Notes: generated by a model not told the origin, from the letters alone. DNA of 64,000 nt from Trachythela sp. YZ-2020 (GCA_016169945.1 JADLSH010000389.1:885001-949000), one strand, 5' to 3'. Shown: positions 19,476 through 29,338, counted from the first letter of the stretch. Numbers and translations: made by a program.

Positions 19476-21646
19476 GGTTTGTTTTAAAACGAAAACTACA
19501 AATTCCGCAATAGAAATATATAGAAATCTGCTGCCATCTGGGGCCATTAAACATGGCGGCCGCTCTCAAACACGACTCACTTCCGGCTTCAACTCTAAAC
19601 AGTAGATGCACTATCCAGTCTTAGTACATATCAGTGTTTGTACTCCAGAAAAGAAATTTATATTATTAATCGTGTTGCCGTGGCTACTGTGCTTCCTCTT
19701 CTTGAAACAAAGTTTCCATTTTTTATTCTTTCAAAATAAATTTCCCAAAATAATATTGTTTCCTTCCACGCTTCTTTCCAAACTATTAGAGTAATGATCA
19801 AAATTTTAATGGCACATTTAAAATGAAGGAAAACACAGTGATTACGTCAAGTAAAACATTTCATATGGCGATAGCCTTTGATTGCGTCGTGAAGAGGGGA
19901 GTGAGCCAAGGATCCAATTCTGTTTTCTAAGCCAAAAATTTGTTTTGAACGCAGATATCCGACTCGCCTACAACCTTTGCATGGCAGATTTTGTGATGAA
20001 AAAGATTAGTAATAGTAATGTTTTGGAATGTAGTGTCCGGCAATGTTCAGCTGGGGCGAGAGGTTACTGCAAGCATGTATTTCTAGTCAGGAATATAAAT
20101 ATGGAGCTTGGTTTGGGCATAGCAAATAGAATACACGATTTGGAAACTCGATCAGTCACAATGCAATTCACGGTTTATGTTATTTGGACCCGCTTGAATA
20201 TTTAAAAGGGCGTGAGTACAAAGTTTCCTGGTTCTGCCCATCAAGGATTATAGCATGCCCATTATTCTATATTATTAATCCCCGAGCCAACCGCGCGTAA
20301 GTGCCGTTCGAGGCGTTAGCCCGGGGCGAGGGTAGGGAGCTGCTTTCCAGGAGAGCTAGCTGATTTCAAAGTTCATGGCTTACGGTTGGATCTCCCACTG
20401 ATCTCAAATATATAACGGAATGTCAGGAATGGAATGAGCGAAAGTTTTCTTAAAACTTTTAATATTTTTTTTTAAAACATACATTTGAAAGTCGTTTGAT
20501 GGAAGAGCCGTACTATACCACGATTTTTTTCGCTTTTACTTTACAAAAGAAGAGATACATGTATATGATCGAGATATAAGACGAGATGTATGATCGAAAT
20601 TCGTAATATATAAGGCAAGTTTGTTTTAATTGTTGATGTATTTCACTTTGTTGTTGTAAAAAATTGTTGCTTATAAACGATTTTCCACTAAATAATTTCA
20701 GTGCATGTGTAAGTTTTTTAAATTATTATATTTTATGTTATCAACAAACTTTAAGATAAAAGGAAAGCAAATTAATCTCACGAGAAAATTGTATAACTTG
20801 AACTATTTTCATTTCAAACACAAAGTTTATCAGCAAATAGCAGTTTATTTCATGAACATTTTCGAAACGTTTTACGAAACGTCTAAGGTTGAATTTTACT
20901 TCAATTCGAAGTTTATAGAATGCACAATAACATACCTACATCATGTATTTCGGAAATTGATAATTCTATATATAAAATTGCTAACTTTTTATTATTTTTG
21001 CCGTTTTGTACTGTACAAAAATAGAAAATATATATCATCGTGTTACCATGACTACCACTTGAATACGTGTTTGACTTGAGGCGAACCAGCGTTCGGTCAG
21101 TGCAGCGGTTTCCTAATTAGCATTACTTCATGTCATAACAATGTCTGAGAACTATAATTGTTTGGTCAGGGCGAGGGGTTGCTGCATGCATGTATTTCTA
21201 GTATGTAAATTTTACTAATCCCGAACGGAATTTTGTCCATATTCATAGAGCAATAAGTAGACCTAATTTCGACCTAAATAGTCTTCGACATAATCGTGTA
21301 CACTGCACCTACGATGTTTGGCAATAGCATTTTTCACAAAAGTTCAAAACCCGCCAGGCATTTCACTCGGCGACGATATTCATAGGGACATTGTTGTCTA
21401 GCCGACGGAAAAATCGTGTATACTGTACACAAACACATGTATAGATCGAATCGAAATTTGCCCTGCACTTTATAGGAGACTGGACAGTCTGGACTCGGCA
21501 AGATTTTCCAAACGAAATCCGTTAACTCGATTTAATCGTTTCAATACAACATGTCTTTTTGACGAAAAATTGAGATTAGACCAGAAATACCAAGCAGACA
21601 TGGAGCATTATAGACTAAACAGGTTTAAATTGATTATTTAACAAAC
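19476..21646. other. Intron 4 of ROCO gene (part), with repeat ends
   Basis: Contains ATGGCGGCCGC near 19553, a GC-rich patch near 20281-20340, and two copies of a dispersed repeat end (see 21166-21199). Short open frames such as 20705-21079 on the plus strand are Tyr/Phe/Leu-rich AT-driven frames with no domain. Confidence 0.45.
21166..21199 (+). repeat. End of a dispersed repeat, three copies in the ROCO introns
   Basis: GGGCGAGGGGTTGCTGCATG plus CATGTATTTCTA is matched at about 20056-20090 and 25031-25066, always on the same strand, each preceded by a related GAACTATAATTGTTTGG-like block in two copies. It is probably the 3' end of one short repeat family. Confidence 0.5.
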
Positions 21647-21748
21647 CATAATTGGAAACATTCTCAAAATCTTCAAATTCAGGGAAAACGTCTGCGCAAG
21701 CGGCTCCCTCTACTTTTTCACTCATTTCATCATCTTTCCACGAAGCAC
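21647..21748 (-). CDS. ROCO gene, exon 4, 102 nt
   Basis: The acceptor TTATAATAG and donor TTATG|GTTTGT bound a reading frame SASWKDDEMSEKVEGAACAD followed by VFPEFEDFENVSNY. Both phases are 1, matching exons 3 and 5. It is an acidic linker with no known domain. Confidence 0.62.
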
Positions 21749-22151
21749 CTATTATAAACAATTAACGTGTATGAAAAAACTTAGTTGTTAACCCCAAGAC
21801 CATATCGACTAAATACAAAACGTCACACATACTCTTCAACATAAGTGGTTGAGACCAGATCATTTTACAATATTCGCATACTCTTTTCACAAGTACATAC
21901 TGTACAATGCATATTGCACTTTTTAAACCCGCTTTCGCCCAAAGAACTGCTTGGAGTTTGTTCGCAACATTGAACTGAGAAGAGGGGTCATCAAGTTTGG
22001 CTTGTCGATGTATATCAACTTCGGAAATTATGCATGTGCAATGGTCTCAACCGTTTTGTCGAAGATTTAAAATTTAAGAATAATTGTTAATAAGCTGTGC
22101 AAATGGGTTCCAGGAATCCCTGACAAATCCCCCACATGACAAAAGACATAC

Positions 22152-22262
22152 TGTAATTTTCAGGATATTCTTCGGCTTCTGAAAGAGAGCTCTCGCTTCC
22201 TGAAGACTCGTCATGTTCTATTACGCTAATCCTGCTTTCTCCAAAATTAATGCCCCTTTTTG
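22152..22262 (-). CDS. ROCO gene, exon 3, acidic linker
   Basis: The acceptor TTGTTTTATAG and donor TACA|GTATGT bound a frame AKRGINFGESRISVIEHDES followed by a Ser/Glu-rich run ending EEYPENY. Phase 1 on both sides continues from the ankyrin exon. It is a likely phosphorylatable flexible linker. Confidence 0.62.
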
Positions 22263-22546
22263 CTATAAAACAAAGACACAGTGCGCATTATAATCCATGC
22301 GACAAACGGACAAAGATTTACAGATATCATACTAACAGTGTTGATATTGTACGCAAGTGGATGCATGCAAGATTTATGGCTTTCGTGCCAGCTTCAATAA
22401 TTGTAGAGTCATTTGTCGTGCTAACGTCTTCTTCGCGCGCGACGGAAGACATGTCAGGCACTTATACCATGCGGACCCAGAGATGCGGACACGCATTTTG
22501 GACTCGTAATTTTCATCGTATTATATCCGCACATCACCCGTGTTAC

Positions 22547-22812
22547 CTTTCATTTCCTTTAGACGACATTTTGATATCATTACTGAAATTTGATATGCCA
22601 AAATTACATTCATACAATCATCGTCGCTGTGTGCCAACTGAATTGGAGTTTTTCCATGTTTATCCTTTAAATCAAGTTTTCCACCTTTGTCCAATAAGAG
22701 ACGTAAACTGCTCGCTCGACCACACCTTGCTGCCAGGTGAACTGGAGTCTGACCAAGTTTATCAGGTATATTTGGATTTCCATCTCGCCACGAGAGCATT
22801 ACCTTTAGGCAT
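22547..22812 (-). CDS. ROCO gene, exon 2: ankyrin repeats
   Basis: The acceptor TTTTTATAAG and donor GAAAG|GTAACA, phases 2 in and 1 out. It encodes CLKVMLSWRDGNPNIPDKLG, QTPVHLAARCGRASSLRLLL and KLDLKDKHGKTPIQLA, two clear ankyrin repeats (TPVHLAA and TPIQLA signatures) plus the end of one begun in exon 1. Ankyrin repeats bind protein partners. In-phase splicing restores the repeat interrupted at the exon 1 boundary, which is strong evidence for the model. Confidence 0.82.
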
Positions 22813-22883
22813 CTTATAAAAAGCGTAAATTTTAATCGCTAGATATCCTAGTTAGAGCATTCTATATATATATATCATCATCT

Positions 22884-22925
22884 CCGCCTTGATGATCGCA
22901 CATTGCGTGAAATAGGCTGTAGCGG
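22884..22925 (+). ncRNA. Divergent hammerhead-like motif (U-U type), damaged core
   Basis: CCGC pairs with GCGG as stem I, TTGATGA is the core with one extra T, stem II is CGCA/TGCG, and GAAAT is followed by a GTA triplet. Relative to the motif at 23414-23467, stems I and II have changed on both strands while pairing is kept, and the unusual U-U next to the core is shared. It lies upstream of the PLE tail module (TTGAGGTAAGCG). Confidence 0.4.
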
Positions 22926-23036
22926 ATAGCTTGAGGTAAGCGAAAAACTATATATTTGCTCTATCTATATGATATCGAGCACTCTTTGGCATTTCGTGAA
23001 CCAAAACACGTTCATATATATATATATTCACTTCAC
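22926..23036 (+). mobile_element. PLE family 1 tail module
   Basis: CTTGAGGTAAGCGAAAA through TCGAGCACTCTTTGGC matches the sequence after PLE copy A (5742-5800) and the inverted sequence at 23345-23411. A TA run follows. This is an orphan PLE terminus in the first coding intron of the ROCO gene. Confidence 0.6.
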
Positions 23037-23190
23037 GCATGTCTGGATGCGCATGCGTCTGAGTATTGTACCACATGCGCTTGGTGAGGGCAAGAGTATG
23101 GTGTATAAATACGAAGTCACTCGCATCTAGACTGTGTTAGAAGCTGCACTGACGAGCCGTTGAACGGGGAAACATGCATGTCTGCAGATT
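23037..23190 (+). mobile_element. Second retrozyme-like unit, 139 nt between cleavage sites
   Basis: Cleavage-site motifs GCATGTC|TG lie at 23037-23045 and 23176-23184, spacing 139 nt exactly as in the copy at 6352-6505, with few substitutions between copies. It is non-coding and bounded by TA repeats on both sides. Confidence 0.7.
23144..23187 (+). ncRNA. Hammerhead ribozyme, GTC type, stem II closing pair mutated
   Basis: Same motif as 6459-6502 (CTGCA/TGCAG stem I, CTGACGA core, GAAAC, GTC site), but base 23168 is G instead of C. The pair next to the core becomes G-G. Activity is probably reduced. Confidence 0.8.
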
Positions 23191-23272
23191 TGACTATATA
23201 TATATTTATATATGGACGAGTATTGGGTTTAAAATCATATGCGTAGAGTGCTCAACACCGAAGCAGAGCGGG

Positions 23273-23283
23273 ATATATATATA

Positions 23284-23330
<47 letters not shown>
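23273..23330. repeat. (TA)n microsatellite, about 58 bp
   Basis: A long TA run with one TTT interruption sits between two PLE termini that point toward each other. It also explains a spurious Tyr-Ile repeat frame. Confidence 0.9.
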
Positions 23331-23413
23331 GTGTAGGTTTAGGTCTACGAAACGCAAAGAGTGCTCGACAACATATAGTTAGAGCAAATTATAGATTTTC
23401 GCTTACCTCAAAA

Positions 23414-23467
23414 CTTGTCTGCAACAGGCTGTTTCATCTGTAAAAGAATCATCAGGCAGTTTGCAAG
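23414..23467 (-). ncRNA. Divergent hammerhead-like ribozyme, PLE family 1
   Basis: Minus strand: CTTG/CAAG and CTGC/GCAG build stem I around an internal loop. The core is CTGATGA, stem II TCT/AGA with a U-U pair beside the core, then GAAAC, a short stem III and a GTT triplet, which is within NUH. It follows the stop of PLE copy C by about 20 nt, matching 5688-5741 after copy A. Confidence 0.5.
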
Positions 23468-23486
23468 TATCGAAAGAAATGACCGC

Positions 23487-24300
23487 TTAAATGCTTCCTG
23501 CCGGAGCGTGGGGGTGTATGTGGGAGACAATGTGTGCATGCATGGCTTTGTTTGCGTTGTTTACGCGAAATTTGTTACGATGACGACATCGTAACAGCTC
23601 TTTTGTTGAGTAAACAATTCTTGTTTTCTTCAAAATACAAAATTTTTCTTCTAAACATAAATTGCATAGTTTTGATCCTCCTGTGTACGAAATAGAATGT
23701 TTTAAAATTTGCCAATTAATACTGAAATCCTTATTGTTTTCTTTCAATGTCCAAATATATTTCGAAAGTTCCGTGTCATTTGCATGCTTTTTATGCTGAA
23801 AAGATTTAGTGTGGTTGGCCAATCGCTCTTTGAATGTGGTTGCAGTCATGCCAATGTAATTTTTGATCGTGTTTGTGTTGCTTACTGTGACTGTTGCTTT
23901 GTATACTATGTCCCTAGTCATGCATTGTTTTTGAAGCGGGCAAATGGTGTTTTCTCTACAACTGCAATTGGTAGTGTCCCTCTCCTGTGGCTTGTTATTC
24001 CTAGATATGCGTGCATTGTGTTTAGTGATTACTGACTTGATATTGTTCATGCAGCTATAGCTTACTTTAACTGTATTTCTGTTAAAAATTTTATGTAGCT
24101 TGTGGTGCGGTGGAAAATGTTTGTCAATTAGACTAAGGAAATTACGTCCTATGTTTGTGCTAACACTCTCGCTAAATGGTGGGTTGAACCAAATGATGTT
24201 GCCTTGCCTATTCCTGCGTTGTTGTTGCGGTGTGTGCTGAGTGTAGCTAAGTTCATGATTAAAGTTGCTATGCCTAAGTGCGTTCTGATATATGGGTGCA
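23487..24300 (-). pseudogene. Penelope-like element family 1 copy C: connection plus GIY-YIG
   Basis: An open frame at 24050-23487 encodes [53 protein letters not shown] (complete GIY and YIG motifs), LSKYIWTLKENNKDFSINW and CNLCLEEKFCIL. Upstream (24300-24060), the pieces [15 protein letters not shown] and [11 protein letters not shown] are spread over two frames. The RT is absent: the copy is truncated at the 27-bp duplication. It is closely related to copy A and fills in copy A's deletion near 5520. Confidence 0.83.
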
Positions 24301-24354
24301 GATTCCTGAAAGGTCGACCTGTAGACAGATTCCTGAAAGGTCGACCTGTAGACA
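24301..24354. repeat. 27-bp perfect tandem duplication at PLE 5' truncation point
   Basis: GATTCCTGAAAGGTCGACCT plus GTAGACA occurs twice in direct succession. It lies exactly where copy C loses homology to copy A, as expected from slippage or filler DNA during a truncated insertion. Confidence 0.85.
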
Positions 24355-24481
24355 CCGAAATAAATTTCTACTTACTAATAGTAATAATTAACAAGCTTGT
24401 ATATATATAACACTGTAATCCTATCCTTTTAATGACGTCAAACATGTATATAGTATTCCTAAGCATAACAACAAACGCGAC

Positions 24482-24539
24482 ATTCACCTGATGAGTGTGG
24501 TAAGCTTCGCTTACCATACGAAACAATTTTGTAGTGAAT
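24482..24539 (+). ncRNA. Hammerhead ribozyme, near-perfect helices
   Basis: Stem I is ATTCAC (24482-24487) with GTGAAT (24534-24539). The core is CTGATGA (24488-24494). Stem II pairs GTGTGGTAAGC with GCTTACCATAC apart from one G-U, closed by a tiny loop, followed by GAAAC. Stem III is AC/GT around AATTTT, and cleavage is after A24533. It resembles the PLE family 2 hammerheads and stands alone with its tail (24540-24650), so it is an orphan PLE terminus in the ROCO intron. Confidence 0.9.
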
Positions 24540-25139
24540 AAAAGTTTAAATGAAGTAACCTAGTTTGTCTTTTATGTTATATTCGCTCTACCTCGGTATT
24601 GAGCACTCTGTTCATACATGATTCTAAACTTGATACTTGTCTACATATATATATTTTATTTTTTTATTTTTTCTTCAGTTAATGATATCGCCAGATGACG
24701 TTTGCCACGTATTTTTTTCAAATATCATTAAAGTGCATCTGAAATCGGCCCGACAAATCTAAAATCTTTCAATTGTTTAAGTAATTTTGTAGAAAAAAAT
24801 ATGAAAAACATACGAAAAAATGGGACCGTGTTACCATGGCGACCACAGATGGCGACCACTACTTTCGCTACAGCGATATATCTCGCTCAGCGGTATGCTT
24901 AATTAAGTATCAATAAATACGTAAAATAAAACACGAATAATTTGCATTTTTTCAAAGGATTTGAATAACGTTGCAAGGTATGAATAACGTTGAAAAAATA
25001 TTTGGGAGCTATAGTTGTTTGGTTTAAAAATGCGAGGGGTTGCCGCATGCATGCATTTCTAATAATGGGTAAAAATTAACAATGCCGATAAGATAGGCGA
25101 TAAAAGTTTGTTCGAAGAAAAGTTCATTATGTTAATTAC
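24540..25139. other. PLE tail, then intron 1 of ROCO gene
   Basis: 24540-24650 is the PLE family 2-like tail with the AGCACTC flank module and a TA run. The rest is non-coding, with the dispersed repeat end at 25031-25066. The donor CAAG|GTAATT is at 25139. Confidence 0.5.
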
Positions 25140-25546
25140 CTTGAATATCCCATGAAAGCTGCACAGTGCATTGGTGTCATACCCAGTTGACCTGGTGAAT
25201 TACTAGGATTAACCTTATGTGAAGCCCCAGTAATATCTGCATCTTCAGTGTAAATTAACTGCCCAACATCTTGAAATCTCCCGCAACATGCAGCTTGGTG
25301 AAGGTCATACTTGTGGATCCACTTGTGTTTGAGGTGATGAATATAATCAATCTCGTTTATGAAATCCTCCTCGCATAAAGCACACCAAAAAGGCTCTAGA
25401 CTATCATCATGTTCTTTATGTGCCAAATCTTTTCTTAAATGTTTGATCAGGGCAAATGAATTGGGAAATGTTCGTTCAGGGCAATGTGAACACACATATG
25501 CACTGCAGCAACCAGCACAACGAAGATGCGTGTCGGAAAAAGACAT
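25140..25546 (-). CDS. ROCO gene, exon 1: zinc fingers and first ankyrin repeat
   Basis: ATG at 25546, phase 2 out. Two C2H2-like fingers are visible: YVCSHCPERTFPNSFALIKH with a distal His, and FWCALCEEDFINEIDYIHHL ending KWIH. They are followed by DLHQAACCGRFQDVGQLI and GMTPMHCAAFMGYS, the start of an ankyrin array that continues in exon 2. This ATG is the first after an acceptor at 25578, with stops in frame before it. The full order is zinc finger, ankyrin, Roc, COR, Death. I know of no standard name for this combination. The exons show no frame errors. Confidence 0.78.
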
Positions 25547-25577
25547 CTTATACCATCAGTCAGTCATCATTTAACAT
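25547..25577 (-). other. 5' UTR part of ROCO exon 1, with acceptor
   Basis: TTTTCTTTCAG ends at 25578, 31 nt before the ATG, so a non-coding leader exon should lie upstream (higher coordinates), possibly beyond the minisatellite and Gypsy relic. I could not identify it. Confidence 0.45.
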
Positions 25578-25674
25578 CTGAAAGAAAATATACAATTATA
25601 CATGTTAAAATAGCATGCTACATGTTATGCTACACTGCTGTTTGTAATAAGGGAAAGACAAATTATTAACAACA

Positions 25675-26091
25675 TCCGGCCAGACCCCGCTGAAGATTCA
25701 ACATTAGGAATTTGCCGGATACTGGTATCCAGCAAAATATAGACATCCAGTTTCCGGTTAAATTTTGCCGGATATTTACCGGATAGTACTGCAACTCAGT
25801 TATTAGAACCATAAAACCGAAAATGTGTTTCACTTGTCCTTTTTGCGTTAAGAAATTGTGAAACACGAACAATTAACGAAATCACAAAAAGGTTTTTTGT
25901 GATGTAAACTGCTTTCTGCAGCTGTATATTATAGGGATAAAGTATATTGTAAATAAACAATGGACTATTTTATGGGGGGAAATCAGTAAAATATTGGTCA
26001 AGTGCAGCATTAGTATCCGGTTATTATCCGGTATTCGATTAGTATCCAGTATGCGGTTGTCACTTTCCCTGACCGGTATCCGGTAGACAAC
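25675..26091. repeat. Degenerate TATCCGG-rich region beside minisatellite
   Basis: Variants of TATCCGG and TGCCGGATA in both orientations recur about ten times (for example near 25710, 25768, 25781, 26015, 26025). It looks like an old palindromic repeat from which the adjacent 17-bp array grew. Confidence 0.5.
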
Positions 26092-26260
26092 TATCCGGTA
26101 CCATCATGTATCCGGTACCATCCTGTATCCGGCACCATCCTGTATCCGGCACCATCCTGTATCCGGCACCATCCTGTATCCGGCACCATCCTGTATCCGG
26201 CACCATCCTGTATCCGGCACCATCCTGTACCGGCACCATCCTGTATCTGGCAAAGCAGTA
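26092..26260 (+). repeat. 17-bp minisatellite, about ten units
   Basis: The unit TATCCGGCACCATCCTG is repeated head to tail. The first two units have GGTACC, and the last units decay (one is 16 bp). Because 17 is not a multiple of three, each strand shows a 17-codon-period open frame that is not a gene. Confidence 0.92.
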
Positions 26261-26539
26261 TCTGGCACATCCCTACTCAACATCCAATTCGCAGCTCCAT
26301 TCATTGTTTCACACTGGTATACACTGTAGAAACTTACAAAAAGGTTTGTATCATCAGCAAAAAGTGCAAGGAGGATGTCACTGAGGTACACCCGTAGTAA
26401 TTTGTTTACTTTTGGAGATGGAAGACCCAGTTTTACAAACTTGGACATGAGATGAACCAATGAATAGCAGTGTTTCTGATTGCCATATCAGAATGCCATA
26501 GTAATTGCCATAATCAGATTGCCATAATCAGAATGCATA

Positions 26540-27897
26540 ATCAGAATGCATGGTAGCTGTTCGAAAGCCAAATGGAAAGCTGCGAATCTGTATTGACCCA
26601 AAAGACCTGAACCAGGCCTTGAAGCGGCCCCACTATTCTACCCCTACAATCGACGATGTACTGCCACGCCTCTCAAATGCCAAAGTATTCTCGGTGTTGG
26701 ATGCGAAAGATCGCTTTTGGCAAGTAAAACTCCAAGAAGAGAGCAGCTACCTGACACCTGACTACGTTTTGAACCCCTTTGGAAGGTATCGTTGGCTTCG
26801 TATGCCATTCTGTATATCAACAGCACCTGAAGAGTTCCAAAGGAGACAGCATGAAGTGTTCGAGGGCCTTACTAGGGGTAGAAGTGATTGCCGATGACAT
26901 CCTTGTCTAGGGATCAGGGGATACACCAGAGCAAGCTGAAGTAGACCACGACCGAAATTTGATTGGTGTGTTGGAAAGAGCTCGGCAATGCAACCTGAAG
27001 TTCAGAGGTGTCTTATATGGGACATTTAAATTCATCTAGAGGCCTTCTTCCAGATCCTCAGAAAGTCCAAGCTGTTATTGATATCCCAAACTTGATGGAG
27101 TGCAAGCGGTACAGCGTTTTTGGGTTTCGTCAACTACTTGGCTAAGTTTCTGGAACATATCTCTGACGTAAGCGAACCACTGCGTCGTCTTGCTGATAAA
27201 GATGCAGTTTGGTGTTGGATGCCAAAACATGATGCAGCCATTGAGAGCATTAAGCAACTGGTTAAATCAGCTGGTGGAATCCGCAGTGAAAATCGCCAAG
27301 AATATCATAGGGAAAGCTAAGAGTAGTGGATATGATGTCTGGAAAGCAATCCTCGATGGGAGAAACGCCCCTACAGAGAACATGGACAATAGCCCTGTAC
27401 AACGTTTGATGTCTCGTCGAACTCGGACACTCGTACCAATAGCAAATCGGCTGTGGAAACCCCAGGTAGTTGATGGAGTCTCAGAGTGAATCAAAGTCAA
27501 ACGCCAGAAAGCAACATACTACTACGACAGATGATCAAGAGAACTGCAGGAATTAGAGATCGGACAACAAGTGAGAGTAAAACCATCGCCATCGCAAAGA
27601 GACAAGACATCTCTGCAACAAGTCGCTCCCCGTTCCTACATTGTGGATGTTGATGGACGTAAATACCGGCGAAATAGAAAATTTCTCCGAAAACAGGAAC
27701 CTAATATTGAACCAGACCATCTACCAGACTACCAGACAGATCACAGCGTATCTAGCATATCAGAAGTGCAGACAATTAGACAAGCAACCCCTCAGCCACC
27801 AAACGAAAAGACACCGACACAGCCAGAGGAAACAACTCCAAAGAGACAGGAAATAACTGAGCCAAGGCGACAAATATGGACTCGGACTATCAATTAA
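26540..27897 (+). pseudogene. Gypsy-type LTR retrotransposon, internally deleted pol relic
   Basis: 26550-26897 encodes the RT palm start (VRKPNGKLRICIDPKDLNQA, VFSVLDAKDRFWQVKL, GRYRWLRMPFCISTAPEEFQ). A shift then gives EVIADD-like catalytic and helix pieces to about 27020, and 27115-27275 encodes the connection FLGFVNYLAKFLEHISDVSE. At about 27280 the sequence jumps to the integrase end (SPVQRLMSRRTRTLVPIANR) and then the basic C-terminal tail with RSYIVDVDGRKYRRNRKFLR, ending at 27897. Protease, RNase H and the integrase core are gone, and no LTR is visible. It is an ancient dead copy. Confidence 0.82.
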
Positions 27898-28189
27898 GAG
27901 ACCGGAACGATTTAGAGACTTTGCCATGTAGATTTATATGATCTTCTGATTAGCCAGATGTTCAAAGACGTTATACTACACATTTAATAGTAGAACATTT
28001 AGAAATTTTAATTGTTAAAAAAACCCTGGATATTTAGGAGAAAACAATTAGGTATAAATTAGGGAGCATTCATTTTTTAGAAGGATGGGGACGGCCGGAG
28101 GAATCGCTATAAACTGCAATGTAAAATATACCGGCCCTCCCCCTACTACGCTTGCTCCCCCCCCGCTCCCGTTGACGGGAAAATCCAAA
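27898..28189. other. Non-coding, with C-rich patch
   Basis: No gene is seen. It contains CCTCCCCCTACTACG and CTCCCCCCCCGCTCCC near 28134-28171, the kind of C-rich patch common in MITEs here. Confidence 0.45.
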
Positions 28190-28925
28190 AATTAAAAATC
28201 ACTCATTAAATCCAAAAAAAACTAAATCAATGCTGTTTTCTACAGTTCAAATGTCACGAGCCCATTCCCTCGACAAAGTTAAACTAGATCTTGCCTGTGC
28301 TAATCAGGAAATAAAACGCGAAACTGCTACAAAATTACTGGGCGTCATTTTTACTGATCACTTAAACTGGAACGAACATATAAAGTATTTGACGTCTTCC
28401 TGTTGTGCTGTCTTGGCAGTCTTGCGTAAGTTAAAGCATATGGCCCCGTATAACTTACGTAAACAATTGGTCGAAATGCTTGTCACATCAAAACTAGATT
28501 ACTGCGACACAGTATATAGTCCTGTACACGACTACCAAATAAAGAGACTACAGCGCGTCCAAAATGCATGCGCTGGTTTTGTTAAAGGCTCTTACGCTAA
28601 AGTTACTGACGTCATTAATATTGGTTGGCTCCCCATTAAGGAGAGACGCGATTGGCATATGCTAAAGATGGCCCACAAAGCATTACATCAATCCCCATGG
28701 CCAGCATATCTCCCGCTGAAAATTCAATCAAGTGAGAGGGTACTTCGCTCAAACGCAGCATTGAAACTTCAAGTACCGCTAGAAAGTGGAACTTTTCAAG
28801 ATACAGCCTCGCAATTGTTCAATGCTTTACCGGCTGAACTTAGGAACTGTGATCATTTTGCTCATTTCTCACGACAGTGCAAAGACCTTTTAATGAGTAA
28901 CGCAAGAGACAAATATTTTGTATAA
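28190..28925 (+). pseudogene. LINE (CR1/jockey-like) RT C-terminal end, 5'-truncated
   Basis: One frame open for about 240 codons begins in LNPKKTKSML and continues KLLGVIFTDHLNWNEHIKYL, KQLVEMLVTSKLDYCDTVYS, RLQRVQNACAGFV and PIKERRDWHMLKMAHKAL. These are the thumb and C-terminal helices of non-LTR reverse transcriptases. There is no endonuclease or RT palm. The 3' UTR ends in (ATT)n at 29050-29073, the usual tail of this LINE group. The frame is unbroken, so the truncated insertion is fairly young. Confidence 0.87.
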
Positions 28926-29049
28926 CCATATTTTCAAACCTTAGTTTTAAATTTTTATAGAGACTTTCTATTACATAGACATAGTACTGTATTTTAATGT
29001 AAATTATTTTGCAGATGTAGAGCCACGCCGTGGAAAAGCTGCAATAAAT

Positions 29050-29073
29050 CATTATTATTATTATTATTATTAC
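29050..29073 (+). repeat. (ATT)n tail of LINE
   Basis: Eight ATT units after GCAATAAATC. The same tail type occurs at 47937-47982, 61057-61079 and, inverted, at 43671-43692. Confidence 0.9.
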
Positions 29074-29338
29074 CTTTTTCAACGAGTGAAAATCTATTAA
29101 CCCACCCCTAGATTCCCCCAGCCCGACCCCCCTTCTAAACTAGTGATCCAAGGATAGTGCAAAGTTTTAAAAGACAAACGCAGAAACGCTATGTTACATG
29201 GTTTATAGTGCGTACGTAATTGTTGTGCATCCATGTTGTGTTGTGTTGTGTTGATATTTGCATATCACGTATTTACACGAGCAATTTTTATTTGGCAATT
29301 ATTTATACCTTTACTATTTTTATTTGCCCTTGAAAATT
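29074..29338. other. Non-coding; short TGTGT repeat
   Basis: A TTGTG repeat near 29230-29251 and C-rich bases near 29102-29132. Nothing coding is seen. Confidence 0.45.

Noticed and set aside
23174..23443. Open frame with a long Tyr-Ile repeat
   Set aside because: It is simply translation of the (TA)n microsatellite between PLE ends.
26092..26260. Regular direct repeats that could suggest a CRISPR array
   Set aside because: Units are contiguous with no unique spacers, and the genome is eukaryotic.
26104..26460. Open frames on both strands with a repeated CIRHHPVSGT-like or GYRMVPDTGW-like unit
   Set aside because: They follow from the 17-bp minisatellite, which is open in several frames; no flanking coding signal exists.
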